64,000 nucleotides of DNA from Haliscomenobacter hydrossis DSM 1100 (GTDB lineage Bacteria > Bacteroidota > Bacteroidia > Chitinophagales > Saprospiraceae). Location of the stretch: assembly GCF_000212735.1 (NCBI RefSeq), contig NC_015511.1, positions 100,020-164,019 on the forward strand, read 5' to 3'. Of this stretch, positions 41,965 through 51,776 are shown one piece after another (the first letter of the stretch is position 1; each line of letters opens with the position of its first letter). The notes under the pieces were generated by a model that worked only from the letters and a program-made list of their open reading frames with translations, was not told the origin of the DNA and did not search any database. Made by a program: the position numbers and the translations under genes.

Positions 41965-42528
41965 TTAATACCTACGGTGTGCGTGTGAATCTCCCCTGGA
42001 GATCGCAACCGAGGATTTGAAATAGCCATCAAGGCTTTTGCGATGAGGGTTGTATTTCCAGGAAAATTTACCAGGCTTTCCTTTCTCATAAAAATCTAAC
42101 ATTATACTATCCCCTATAATTTTCCCATTTAGATCAAGTTTAATTTGTTGATCCTCCGGGATTGAGTCCCCGTCTACCATATATTTGACTGCATTCCCTT
42201 CAATAGTGTTCTTGTCCTGGTCTAGAAACAATCTGAACTTAATCTTCATGCCAATGTATTTACTGTCATTTGCAGAGCTAACTGTATTTTCTATGATCCA
42301 CCTTCCACTGACATCTGTAGTGGGAGGTTGTTCAATGGAAACCGCCTTTGCGGAATCGAATGGATTGCTTTCCAATCGTTTTACAATGTTATTTTGGTAC
42401 CAATCGCTATAAGTAAAAAAGATACCACCTAAAAAACTTATTGGTAGACCAACAATGATTAGCACCAATAACCATTTAAGTTTGAGTAATTCAGATACCA
42501 AATCTGGCCAAGTTTTACCTGTACTCAT
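41965..42528 (-). CDS. Membrane-anchored protein of unknown function (187 aa)
   Basis: One N-terminal membrane helix (about 17-38, LKWLLVLIIVGLPISFLGGI), then a soluble part of about 140 residues that appears all-beta (SGRWIIEN, KIKFRLFLDQ, IKLDLNGKIIGDSIMLDFY, FSWKYN). The soluble part resembles small beta-barrel sensor or lipocalin-like domains only in general pattern. No family recognised. It lies between the type I restriction genes and the protease pair, in the same direction as both. Confidence 0.5.
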   Translation of the reverse strand: MSTGKTWPDLVSELLKLKWLLVLIIVGLPISFLGGIFFTYSDWYQNNIVKRLESNPFDSAKAVSIEQPPTTDVSGRWIIENTVSSANDSKYIGMKIKFRLFLDQDKNTIEGNAVKYMVDGDSIPEDQQIKLDLNGKIIGDSIMLDFYEKGKPGKFSWKYNPHRKSLDGYFKSSVAISRGDSHAHRRY

Positions 42529-42592
42529 GATCCTGATTTTAAGCTCATTATCATTTAGTGATTGTTTTGCAAATTGAAACCCACATCACGAT

Positions 42593-42823
42593 CTACTCCT
42601 CCCAAAAATCCAGCCCCAACTGCCTCGCCGCCTCCTTAGCCGATTTGTACTGCTGTTTGCTCTCATCCAGGGGACTACTTTCAGAAGCCTTGATTTTATA
42701 TTTCACCTCGATCTCGATTTTATTGCCATTCATGGCAAAGGGCGTGATGAAATAGTTGAACAATTCGGTGTAGCGCTCCAAGGGAACCTTGCCGGAAATC
42801 ACCAGGGCATTGTTCGTAAACAT
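42593..42823 (-). pseudogene. Short remnant (C-terminal tail) of a larger gene
   Basis: A 76-residue frame (VISGKVPLERYTELFNYFI, then IEIEVKYKIK and KEAARQLGLDFWEE). It looks like the last part of a large ATP-binding protein often found with restriction genes; the pattern recalls DUF499-type proteins, but this is uncertain. It begins 80 bases after the hsdR stop. Upstream sequence in another frame (LLKAEHILKTKDVYE) suggests that coding continued before a deletion and frameshift. Confidence 0.4.
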
Positions 42824-42902
42824 CTTTCGTTTTGAGGATATGTTCCGCCTTGAGCAACCGGTTATCGTTTCTCAAGTCTAATGCATTTACCCTGCTCCCC
42901 CT

Positions 42903-45900
42903 CTACGCATACGCCCCTGGCCTGTACCCCTGCTGCGCCTGCAACAAAAAATGATTAAACACCACATCACATTTCGTGCTGTAGATGGCCTGGTCGTAGC
43001 TGTCGGGTAGTGCGTCGTTGAGCACCTTTTGGATGGCGGCGCGCACCTGGTATTTCGTTTGGGTGTCCTTGTACCAATCGGTGATCAGCACCTTGGGTTT
43101 GTCCTCCTTCAGTTTGTGGAGCAGGTTTTTGGCGGCTAATTTCACCTTTTGTTCTTCGTCTTTGCTGAGGTTTTCCTTTTTGAGCAGGTCGAAAAGTTCC
43201 AATTCGGCTTCATTCAGGCCCTCGCGGGCGGCGCGGAGTTCTTCGTCGCGCATTTGTTGGACAAAATCGATGAGGTCGTCGAAATAGTTTTCGTTGTTGG
43301 AGTTGCCGGCGTTGTAGCGGTCGATGATGGCCTGGAGTTTTTGGGCGAAGCTGATGCGGGTGACGTTGCGCTCTATCATTTGCTGCAATTTGGCGGAAAT
43401 GAAGGCCCGCAAATCCGCGATTTCAATGTGCTTGTGGGGGGCTTCGTGGTATTCCTCTTTGAGTTTTTCGATGTTGAGTTTGCTCAGATCGACCTGTTTC
43501 CAGGATTTGATGAAGAAGCCCGGATCTTCGGCAGCGGTAGTAGCCGGTTGGGCCTCGCCGGGGCTGCGGGATTCATTCTCCTGCGCAACGATGCTTTCGT
43601 CCAAAAGTTGGCTGATGCGTCTTTTTGCGCTGTCGAGGTCGCCGCGGTCGGCCTTGCCGTCGATGACAGCGCGGAGGTAATGGACGATGGCAGCGAGGGG
43701 GAACTCTTTGCGGCGGCCCAGAATATCCGGTTTGCAGGCTTCGTAGAGGGCATCGATCGTGTTGTCGTACACGATGAATTGCTTTTTGTGTTCATCCAGG
43801 GCGAGGATGGTATCGGCGAACTCGTCAAAAAGGCCCAGTTGGCTGAACAACAGATTGGACGCGGCGATGCGGTTCAAATCGATGCCGATGGACACACACC
43901 AATTGGCGCAGTTCAGGATGGCCTCGCCCAGCAGGACAAACAACTGCTCGTATTGTTCGGCGGGTGATTTGTCAGTAGTGGTGGCGGCGGCATCCATGGA
44001 ACCACCACCGTAGGATGCAAAAGCTTTTTTGAGGTTGCGAAAAACGTTGTAATAATCGACAATCAAGCCGTTTTTCTTCGGCTTCTGAAACACGAGGTAG
44101 TCGGTCACGCGATTGGCCCGGGCAATGGTTTGCATGAGGGTATGGTCCTTCATGGGTTTGTCGAGGTAGAGGGTCGACACTGTGGGTGCGTCAAACCCGG
44201 TGAGCCACATGCTGCACACAAAGACCAGGCGGAGGGGATCGGCGGGGTCTTTGAACTTGTACTCCAGGTCGTGGCCATTTTCGTCCACGCTGAGCATCCG
44301 TTTGCGGTGGGTTTTGATGTCGAGGCCTTCTTTTTCAAACTTCTCGTCTTCCCCAGCCTCTTCACTCACGATGACGGCCAGGTCGGTTTTGCGCATCCAG
44401 TCGAGCACCTGGCGCAGGGCGTCTTTGTCCGCCAAATTGGAGGTGGTGTTGATTTCGCGCTGGATTTGGCGTTTTTCCTCCTCCCAGAGGCGTTTCACCT
44501 TGTCGTACATCTTAACGGCCGTAAACTTGTCGATGGCAATGACCATGCCCTTGCCGAGGTAGCCCCGGCGGGGAAAGTGGTAAGCGATGTCTTTGGCGAT
44601 GGTTTCGAGGCGGCTGTCGCGTTTGAGTACGCTCAACTCGTTGCCGAACTCCCGTTCCAGTTTGGCTTGCTGCTCGTCGCTGAGGTTTTCGTCGCTGACG
44701 ATCTCGGCCAGGTCATCGTCGATGGCATCGTTTTGCAGGAGGACTTCGGGGACCCGTTTGTGGTAAAACAGCGGCACAGTGGCACCATCCTGGATGCTCT
44801 GCTGAAAATTGTATTCCGACACATTGTCGCCGAACCACTCGTGGGTCAACTTGCGGCTACCCAGCAGGGGCGTGCCCGTAAAGGCCATGTACTGGGCATT
44901 GGGCAGGCCAGTGCGCATGTTTTCGGCCAAATCCTTGTACTGGGTGCGGTGTGCCTCGTCGATGATGACAATGATGTCGTTGCGGAGCGACAACACCGGG
45001 TAAACTTGCCCCTTGGGGTAGCGAAACTTTTGGATGAGGGTAAAAATGTAGCGCGTATTGGTTTGGAGCATGCCCCGGAGGTCTTCGCTATTTTTGGGGC
45101 GGCACTTGCTGTCTTTGGCAAAGGCCCCGGCCCCGAGGAAATTGCGGTAAATCTGGCCATCCAGGTCATCGCGATCGGTGACGATGAGGAAGGTGAAATT
45201 GCCAGTAAACTTGCGAAAAACCTTGCGGGCAAAAAAGATCATGCTGAAACTTTTGCCGCTGCCCTGGGTGTGCCAAAACACGCCCAGTTTTCCTTTGTTG
45301 GCGGCATCCGTTCCGGCGGCATCGTGGGCCAGGCGCTGAGAAAAGCTGTGGATGGCATTGTTGACGCCGAGGAACTGGTGGTTTTTGGCGGCAATTTTGA
45401 CCGTGTCCTGGTAATAAAAAATGAAATTTTCGAGGTAATCCAACCAACGCCGTTTTTCACAAAGCCCCAACACGGCATAATCCAGGCTGACGCCGTATTG
45501 CTGCACACGCTGGAGGTCGGGCGCCTGGTTTTCCTGCTCCGGGCGCAGCCAATTGAAGAAGTGCCCATAGCCAGAATCAAAGCTGCCCAGCTTGGTTTCC
45601 AGGCCGTTGCTGAGGATACAGAGTGCGTTGTAGTGGAAGAGCAGGGGGATGTCTTTTCGGTAATTGGTCAGGTTGTCATCGTAGGCATTGCGCAGGGCGA
45701 TGTTGCTGTTTTTGAGCTCGATGAAGAGGAGGGGCAAACCGTTCAGGTACACAATCAGATCGGGGCGGCGGCGGATGAAGGGGCCTTGTACCCAGAGCTG
45801 GGAAACGAGCAGGTAATCGTTGTGGGTAGGGGAGGAGGGGTCGAGGTCGGGCTGGTCGTGAAAATTGACCACCTTGACGTTGACCCATTCCTTGCGGTTC

Positions 45901-46211
45901 TGGGCATTTTCGATTTCGACCTGGATGCCATTTTTGATCAAGCCATAGACCTCCTGGTTGGCCTGAAAGCTGCTTTTGTCGAAGCGAGTATGGCAGAGGA
46001 TTTCGTAGGCGGCATCGATGGCCGAGCTGGGGAGTTGGGGATTTAAGTCGCTGAGTTTTTTTCGAAGCAGGGGTTTGAGGACGACCTCGGTTTCGTTGGC
46101 ACGGCCAGTCAGGTCCTGATCAAAGCAGTTGAGGTGCCGATAGCCCAGCTTTTGGACATACAGCTCGATGGTGGCTTTTTCGATTTGATCTTCGGAGATG
46201 TAGTTGGCCAT
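42903..46211 (-). CDS. hsdR: Type I restriction enzyme, R subunit (HsdR)
   Basis: The motor and nuclease subunit of a type I restriction enzyme, 1102 residues. The N-terminal nuclease domain has the PD-(D/E)xK pattern RRRPDLIVYLNGLPLLFIELKN split as PD near 148 and ELK near 165. The helicase motor follows: Walker A TQGSGKSFSM (about 315-325), DEAH box VIIDEAHRTQ (about 413-422), FTGTPL (motif III) and the second RecA-like lobe with TGFDAP and QTIARANR. The C-terminal region (about 880-1100) is the helical HsdM-binding part of DUF3387 type. It lies about 7.3 kb from hsdS; four other genes intervene. The gene is G/C-rich compared with the A/T-rich three-gene insert. Confidence 0.93.
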   Translation of the reverse strand: MANYISEDQIEKATIELYVQKLGYRHLNCFDQDLTGRANETEVVLKPLLRKKLSDLNPQLPSSAIDAAYEILCHTRFDKSSFQANQEVYGLIKNGIQVEIENAQNRKEWVNVKVVNFHDQPDLDPSSPTHNDYLLVSQLWVQGPFIRRRPDLIVYLNGLPLLFIELKNSNIALRNAYDDNLTNYRKDIPLLFHYNALCILSNGLETKLGSFDSGYGHFFNWLRPEQENQAPDLQRVQQYGVSLDYAVLGLCEKRRWLDYLENFIFYYQDTVKIAAKNHQFLGVNNAIHSFSQRLAHDAAGTDAANKGKLGVFWHTQGSGKSFSMIFFARKVFRKFTGNFTFLIVTDRDDLDGQIYRNFLGAGAFAKDSKCRPKNSEDLRGMLQTNTRYIFTLIQKFRYPKGQVYPVLSLRNDIIVIIDEAHRTQYKDLAENMRTGLPNAQYMAFTGTPLLGSRKLTHEWFGDNVSEYNFQQSIQDGATVPLFYHKRVPEVLLQNDAIDDDLAEIVSDENLSDEQQAKLEREFGNELSVLKRDSRLETIAKDIAYHFPRRGYLGKGMVIAIDKFTAVKMYDKVKRLWEEEKRQIQREINTTSNLADKDALRQVLDWMRKTDLAVIVSEEAGEDEKFEKEGLDIKTHRKRMLSVDENGHDLEYKFKDPADPLRLVFVCSMWLTGFDAPTVSTLYLDKPMKDHTLMQTIARANRVTDYLVFQKPKKNGLIVDYYNVFRNLKKAFASYGGGSMDAAATTTDKSPAEQYEQLFVLLGEAILNCANWCVSIGIDLNRIAASNLLFSQLGLFDEFADTILALDEHKKQFIVYDNTIDALYEACKPDILGRRKEFPLAAIVHYLRAVIDGKADRGDLDSAKRRISQLLDESIVAQENESRSPGEAQPATTAAEDPGFFIKSWKQVDLSKLNIEKLKEEYHEAPHKHIEIADLRAFISAKLQQMIERNVTRISFAQKLQAIIDRYNAGNSNNENYFDDLIDFVQQMRDEELRAAREGLNEAELELFDLLKKENLSKDEEQKVKLAAKNLLHKLKEDKPKVLITDWYKDTQTKYQVRAAIQKVLNDALPDSYDQAIYSTKCDVVFNHFLLQAQQGYRPGAYA

Positions 46212-46213
46212 GT

Positions 46214-46474
46214 TTAGGGATTTTCCGTTGATTCAAACAGTGCGCGGTCGCGCTCAATGAGCGCTTTTAAGGTCGCTTCGTCGGGCAAGTACAGGCGGTA
46301 ACGGCTCCTGCTATATTCTTGACGCAGTGCGTCAAGAATTGGAAAGACCAGACCAATCTGCCAGTACCTTTGCAGCAAAATGCCATTGGATTCCCTAAAG
46401 GCTTGTTCCCTGGCCTTTAGCACGATCTCCCGGATTTGAGGCACCAGTATATGTAGCTTTGGATCAAGTTTCAT
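46214..46474 (-). pseudogene. Internally deleted DUF1016-type nuclease remnant
   Basis: An 86-residue frame from ATG 46474 (an earlier TTG exists at 46486). The first 40 residues (IREIVLKAREQAFRESNGIL, then LQRYWQIG) match the start of DUF1016/PDDEXK proteins. The last 30 (YRLYLPDEATLKALIERDRA) look like the end of a restriction-linked protein. The middle, where the catalytic part should be, is missing. Next to the join is a 25-bp perfect palindrome (46315-46339, ATTCTTGACGCA arm). The stop is three bases before the hsdR start. Identification of the two ends is by pattern only. Confidence 0.5.
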
Positions 46475-46516
46475 TTTTATCACCAATTTTGAGCATTAGC
46501 ATGTATTTGCAGCGCA

Positions 46517-49500
46517 CTATGGGCATTTGAATGTTATTGGACTTAAATTTATCATTAAATCATCTAATTTTTTAATTTCTTCGTCACTAAACCCTGATTC
46601 GTGCAAAGCATCCACCAATTCGGATTGGCGAGGCTGGCCGAAGGTTAAGCGGTAGAAGGTGAGTATTTTGATTAGATTATTGAATCGCTCGATGTCTTTA
46701 CTAAAGGGATACAAAGGCACAAATCTTTCAATTTTAATGCCATTTGTTGTTTCGGTATGCCAAAATGGAACTAAATCACATTGAAAATCGGCCTCCTTTT
46801 TTTCTTTTTCAGCATATTTGAGTAAATCCTGCCAAATATTGTCTGTTTTAAGATGATACACCATCTGATCTTGGTACTTACTTGCCAAATTAAGTCTGAT
46901 CACTAGTCCCTGATAGCGGTGTATTCGACCTTCTCTTTGCTCAAAATCAATGGGATTAGAAGGCAGATTCCAATGGAATATCTTTTTGCAGTACAGGTGA
47001 AAATCCAGACCTTCTTGTCCGATGGAAGTACTGGCCAATACAAAAGGGCGAAAAGGTGAATTGAAGGCTTGGCGGACATTGATTTGTCGACCGGCCCCTC
47101 TGGCTGTATTGATTCTTTGTGTTCCAAAATCAATAGCATAATGAGTGCGGATTGATTTTTTTACAGGTTGACCACTTTTTAAATTGCTGATGAAAAGAGG
47201 ATAATCTTCAACCTCCATATTTGTGGTTCGTACAGAAAGAATATCTGAAATAAAATTACTCAGCTCCGTGGCAGACTGAAAATTTTCCCCATTGATCAAG
47301 AGGTAAACAAATTCATCTAGCATGGCCTGTAAGTTGCCATCAATCATGTACTGTAATACCCGTTCCCAATAATCCCCCTCCTCGGTATGGAGTCGCACAA
47401 CCGCAATGCTTTCGGGCTTGTTGAACATGGCTAAAAAAGCCGATGAAACATTGAACGCAGCATCCAATAAATGCTCATATAGATCTTTATACCTCCATTG
47501 GCTTCGCATGTAACAAATAGCGGGTGAGCCAATGGTGAGTTCAGCCAAATGTTCACAAATTGAGTCCAATTGGCTACTATTCAATTTTGCTGCCGAAATA
47601 AGCTTAGAATCCTGAAATACTTCTGTTGCATGATTGAAATGTCGCATTTTTCCATTCATTTCATCATGATCAGGATTGAGGTCTTCCGTGTTGATTGACA
47701 ATGTAGACTTTGGCATGCCTTTACCAAGCCATTCCGCTATGACCTGTTTATCTTTACTGTATTTATCCAATAAAAGTGGCGCCAACCAATGCCATTTATT
47801 CCAGTCTCCTTCACCTGTTACGTATTGATTCAAGTTGAGATCTTGAAATTTGGCGATCAGCAAGTTTTTGATTTCCTTTTTGATTTGTCGGATTGATTTC
47901 TTATCGATGATATTCATCACCGGGTCGTAGAGATTGGCAAGGTAGAGACAAGGGTAGGACAGGATGAAACTGTTCATTCCTTTGGGGTCCTCTTCTTTGG
48001 GAGCCTTGAAAGTAAACTGTGGTCTTGGAGATCTCCTCTTCTGGAAGTAGTAAGATTTGAAGCTCTCTTTACCTTCCTTCTCTTTTTCTGAAATCGACTT
48101 AGGATTACCGATGGATAACCTTTCTGCCTCATAAGAAACCAAAGTAGCTACCATTCGAGGAACCAGTTTCCAGGAAGAAAAAATCAAGGTTTTGGAATAA
48201 CCCCAACTGTCCTTGTAGGCACCACTTAGTTCGTAATAAGGGATGGAAGGCGGAATCCACAAATACTTCCAGCCGTTGTTGTGAACCGTCTCTTCAAGTA
48301 GCAAACGCAGTTTTGCATTGGGGAGCGATTTTCCCCGTCGTGGAATCAGTGGTTTATATTCTTTGATGTCTTTCAGGTTAACCCACCCCTGTTTGGTTCG
48401 TTTCATCAACTGCTGAAGCTCGGAGTCTTTCAAGATAAAGTTTCGGATTTTTTCCTTGTGTTTGTAATTGTCTAAAAATGATAATGCAAAAGGGCAGGAT
48501 TTAACGTATTCCAGCGGAACTGGCAGAGATGCTTTGTGCGATTTATTGAGCAACTGAGTGATCTGATCCAAAACTACAAAATCATAGATGTCTTCGGGCT
48601 GAATGCTAATTGGCTTATTGACGTATTGTATCATAGCATCCCGATCTTTAGAAGCCAATAACTTTTCGGTTCTAACCATACAAGTGCGGTAAAAGCCTTC
48701 CAATTCCGTTTTCAAGTTGAGGGCCTCTTCTTTTTTCAAACTGGCACCTTCCGACACTTTAAGATTTAAGGTGTCAGGATGGCGCAGGTAGGCAAAAAGT
48801 GCTTTGCGATCAAGCTCGTATTTTGTCCAAAAATCTGCGGGTTTGTCTGCCCTTAAAAACTTTAAAACAGTCACAAACTCATTGTAATGGTCTTCACCGT
48901 TTAATTCATCAAAATCGTTGGTATAAGGCTTAAAAGGGGTGGCAGATAACATCAGGATTTTGGAATCCTCAAATGAAAAGATATCCCTGGCTAGTTGGAT
49001 GTGAGGGCTCAACTCTGTTTCATCTTCACCACCACCCGTTTTATCAATTAATTGCTTGTAACGTTGAAATTCATCCAGGATAAAAATATCAGCTTGTAAA
49101 TACTCCAGGCAAACTCTGGACAATAAAAAACGCAGTGTGCTCACCAGTTCTTTATAAAAATCGTAACTACGATAGTTGTCTTTATTGATGTTTAACCGAC
49201 ATAGGTTTCTCAACAAAGTCCAATATTTAACCGAATACGTAATGCCTGCAGCGTGGAATGACTTGGGTAATTGATCGGGGTCCACTTTTTCATTCAATGC
49301 TTGTCTGAATGCGCTATCTACCTTTGGCCTTATTTTGTTCAAGGTTGTGATCTTCCCTTTGTCAAAATCCTCTGCGGCATTAATAAGCGCCATCCAATTT
49401 TCATCCTTAATTTTACGGTTGCCTTTCAATATCCATTTAAGGCTGTTCCTTAAAGGAATAAAATCACTATACAAATACAATAGTCGGTACAATAACACTC

Positions 49501-49936
49501 TTTCATCGGCTTTGCCTGCATGGGTTTTGTCATCAAATGAAGTGGCTGGGGTAAAGGCTTTGATGCGTAAGGGAAATTCTTGTTGCTCTTTGGTAGATAA
49601 ATAGGCCAGGGCCGTTAGACGGTCGTCGCTTTCAGAATAATCAATGGCTTGATCCTTGCCGGAAAAGTTGAGTTTTTTGAGGTTTTGACTGGCAAGAGCC
49701 TGATTGGAACAGATGTAAACGACATTAAATACCTTTTTAGAACGACTTGGGACAAACTGGCTAAATGCTTTGGCAATGATCCCTTTCGCAACGATGGTTT
49801 TGCCCAAGCCCACCTCGTCGGCAATGAGCATTTTACTTTGGCCCTTGACATATAGTTGCTCAAAAACGTATTTCACCGTTTCCAGCTGAAAATCTTTCAA
49901 GCCATTTAAAGTATGCTGAATTTCTTGCTCCATCAT
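46517..49936 (-). CDS. Large SNF2-like helicase of the inserted module
   Basis: An 1139-residue superfamily 2 helicase/translocase. Motif I LIADEVGLGKTIVAKG (residues 37-52, the SNF2-style DExGLGKT), motif II FILDEFQR (285-292, DEFQ in place of DEAH), motif III LMLSATPFKP (329-338), and near 1000 ASTSIGQEGLDFH plus the motif VI QREGRIHRYQG. Between motifs II and V there is a long insertion (about 340-950) of unknown role. It starts at ATGA overlapping the stop of the phospholipase-D-like gene, so the two are coupled. It probably acts on DNA or RNA as the motor of a defence module with its two partners (inference). Confidence 0.85.
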   Translation of the reverse strand: MMEQEIQHTLNGLKDFQLETVKYVFEQLYVKGQSKMLIADEVGLGKTIVAKGIIAKAFSQFVPSRSKKVFNVVYICSNQALASQNLKKLNFSGKDQAIDYSESDDRLTALAYLSTKEQQEFPLRIKAFTPATSFDDKTHAGKADERVLLYRLLYLYSDFIPLRNSLKWILKGNRKIKDENWMALINAAEDFDKGKITTLNKIRPKVDSAFRQALNEKVDPDQLPKSFHAAGITYSVKYWTLLRNLCRLNINKDNYRSYDFYKELVSTLRFLLSRVCLEYLQADIFILDEFQRYKQLIDKTGGGEDETELSPHIQLARDIFSFEDSKILMLSATPFKPYTNDFDELNGEDHYNEFVTVLKFLRADKPADFWTKYELDRKALFAYLRHPDTLNLKVSEGASLKKEEALNLKTELEGFYRTCMVRTEKLLASKDRDAMIQYVNKPISIQPEDIYDFVVLDQITQLLNKSHKASLPVPLEYVKSCPFALSFLDNYKHKEKIRNFILKDSELQQLMKRTKQGWVNLKDIKEYKPLIPRRGKSLPNAKLRLLLEETVHNNGWKYLWIPPSIPYYELSGAYKDSWGYSKTLIFSSWKLVPRMVATLVSYEAERLSIGNPKSISEKEKEGKESFKSYYFQKRRSPRPQFTFKAPKEEDPKGMNSFILSYPCLYLANLYDPVMNIIDKKSIRQIKKEIKNLLIAKFQDLNLNQYVTGEGDWNKWHWLAPLLLDKYSKDKQVIAEWLGKGMPKSTLSINTEDLNPDHDEMNGKMRHFNHATEVFQDSKLISAAKLNSSQLDSICEHLAELTIGSPAICYMRSQWRYKDLYEHLLDAAFNVSSAFLAMFNKPESIAVVRLHTEEGDYWERVLQYMIDGNLQAMLDEFVYLLINGENFQSATELSNFISDILSVRTTNMEVEDYPLFISNLKSGQPVKKSIRTHYAIDFGTQRINTARGAGRQINVRQAFNSPFRPFVLASTSIGQEGLDFHLYCKKIFHWNLPSNPIDFEQREGRIHRYQGLVIRLNLASKYQDQMVYHLKTDNIWQDLLKYAEKEKKEADFQCDLVPFWHTETTNGIKIERFVPLYPFSKDIERFNNLIKILTFYRLTFGQPRQSELVDALHESGFSDEEIKKLDDLMINLSPITFKCP

Positions 49937-51774
49937 CGGTTTTGAATGTTAATAAAGGTTTGAAAAACGCTCCAGAAGTCTTCAAATTCCTTCGTAATAA
50001 TTGGCTCTGGCGAGTCAGCGGTTTCTTTTTTCAAGCGTTCGACCAATTCATCAATTACTTTTAGTCTCTCGGGAAAACGGCTTGATGCAAGCAGCAATTT
50101 TTCGTAAACCGGAGCACCCGTAAAGGCGCCTGAGCCGTTGTGATTGGCCATTGGTGATGTTTCATGCTCGCTCCGTTTTCCAATGCGTTCAGTATTTTCA
50201 CCCGATAAAAGGAAACCGAGGTATTTTAAAAATTTCTCCCTGCTGTCGATGATGGCTGAAAAAATCTTATTGAGTCTACTGGAGGGCAAGTCAATTTCCA
50301 TAGGCAATAAAAACTGGCTGTAAACCAAGTCTTTATGGATAATTTTAAAGGCCAGAAAAGGGCTCAAAGCAGTTTCGGCATAAGGGCCAAAAGAATCAAT
50401 GGCATTGAGTTTTTGGGGCTGTAGCGCCACACTGGCTTTTTGCTGTTCTGGTAGAGGTTTTACTTGTATTGTAAATTCAGCCGGGATTGACAATGTACTT
50501 GCATCAATTTCGAGAGAAAGGTTGTAGGTGCCCCCTCCTTCGATCAAAGTTGCGATACCTTTGAGCGGAATTTTACATAATTCGTATTTGAGGCGGCGAA
50601 TAGCTTTGTCCACACTTTTTTGCGCTTCAAGGGATACCCGTGCAGTAAAATCATACTTGGTAAACAGTGTAATATTGTCTGATTTTTCAGGTTTTGTCAG
50701 GGCATCAAAAAGGTTTTTGGGTTTTAGCGCTGGAGCATTTTCTGCTTTTAGCTCAACCATAAATTCAACATTTCGACCTTGCGCAGGATCGGTACAATTG
50801 GCGGATCCTAAAAACCAAAAAGGAACCGACTCTTGCATGCTCACAAAGAGTTTAGCATGAAGATTTTGGGGAAGTGGCTCGCTGCCCCCATCTTCTAGTT
50901 CTGGTTGAAATTCAGCTGTCTCGAAATAAGAAGAGAATTGCCAGCAACAAAATCCGCTCAAGGTATTTTCATCAATTCCGTCCAGTTCTTCCTTTCTACT
51001 CAATAAATATCGGGGCTTGCTAGTGGTTTCAAGAATGCTTTGTAAAGTAGGTTGATCCAGAAAAGGAGAAACAATCAGCATTTCACTTGTACTTTTTTTC
51101 AAAGCAGTAAGTGGGTTTCTAAAAGATTGATTGGTTACAGGATTCGGAATTCCTACCGGAACGAACCTGAAAGCTGCAAATTTGTCGGGAATATCAAATA
51201 TTACATTGTGTAAATCGGCTACAAATGATGGAGGGATATGTCTTGAACCTGAAGCTTCAAGATATTGTATCAAATGAACCAATGGTTTATTCCCGGCATG
51301 CTCCCGGTCGGTAACCAGTCCTTGGGTGGAAAACGAGATATCCCAGTCCCGCGAAAAAGTCAAATTCTTACTGGTGACCAATACTTTGTACAAGGGGGCC
51401 GCTTCTTTACTTTCATACCGAATCACCCAAACCTTGGGATGGAACGAGCTTTCGGCGTTGGGCATGGTAATCTCTTGAATGCCATCTTCCAAATAAGCCA
51501 TTAGGTGATGGTATTTTTTAGGCACCTTCAATTGCCCCTTTTGATAAAATACGGTGATTTTTTTGGCGGCTTCAGTGATCGCATGTAACATGTCGTACCG
51601 CAGTTCACTGGCATTAGCATCCAGTTTCTGGGCATAAAAAAGAGCAACTGGCAGGATCATCAGTGATTCCAAATCCAGAGAATAGGTAGTGCCGACCGCG
51701 TAGGACAACACATAGCCATCAGGCGGAATGAGTTGATCACCATAATCAACAAGGTTGTGTTTGGGATGTAACAT
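49933..51774 (-). CDS. Phospholipase-D-fold protein of the inserted module
   Basis: A 613-residue protein with two phospholipase-D-type active-site halves: SSFHPKVWVIRY with TSKNLTFSRDWD (about 110-150) and LHAKLFVSMQ with FLGSANCTD (about 300-330), each giving HxK and an Asn. Enzymes of this fold linked to helicases often act as nucleases. The C-terminal 250 residues are unrecognised. The start is two bases after the stop of the DUF6361-like gene and the end overlaps the helicase start, so the three form a tight operon. The combination recalls the helicase plus PLD theme of systems such as Mokosh and DISARM, but the partner set differs. Confidence 0.8.
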   Translation of the reverse strand: MLHPKHNLVDYGDQLIPPDGYVLSYAVGTTYSLDLESLMILPVALFYAQKLDANASELRYDMLHAITEAAKKITVFYQKGQLKVPKKYHHLMAYLEDGIQEITMPNAESSFHPKVWVIRYESKEAAPLYKVLVTSKNLTFSRDWDISFSTQGLVTDREHAGNKPLVHLIQYLEASGSRHIPPSFVADLHNVIFDIPDKFAAFRFVPVGIPNPVTNQSFRNPLTALKKSTSEMLIVSPFLDQPTLQSILETTSKPRYLLSRKEELDGIDENTLSGFCCWQFSSYFETAEFQPELEDGGSEPLPQNLHAKLFVSMQESVPFWFLGSANCTDPAQGRNVEFMVELKAENAPALKPKNLFDALTKPEKSDNITLFTKYDFTARVSLEAQKSVDKAIRRLKYELCKIPLKGIATLIEGGGTYNLSLEIDASTLSIPAEFTIQVKPLPEQQKASVALQPQKLNAIDSFGPYAETALSPFLAFKIIHKDLVYSQFLLPMEIDLPSSRLNKIFSAIIDSREKFLKYLGFLLSGENTERIGKRSEHETSPMANHNGSGAFTGAPVYEKLLLASSRFPERLKVIDELVERLKKETADSPEPIITKEFEDFWSVFQTFINIQNR

Positions 51775-51776
51775 AT

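Noticed and set aside
44130..46046. Long open frame (638 codons) on the + strand opposite hsdR
   Set aside because: It mirrors a G/C-rich real gene with strong motifs. The predicted protein has no family features and is an antisense shadow.
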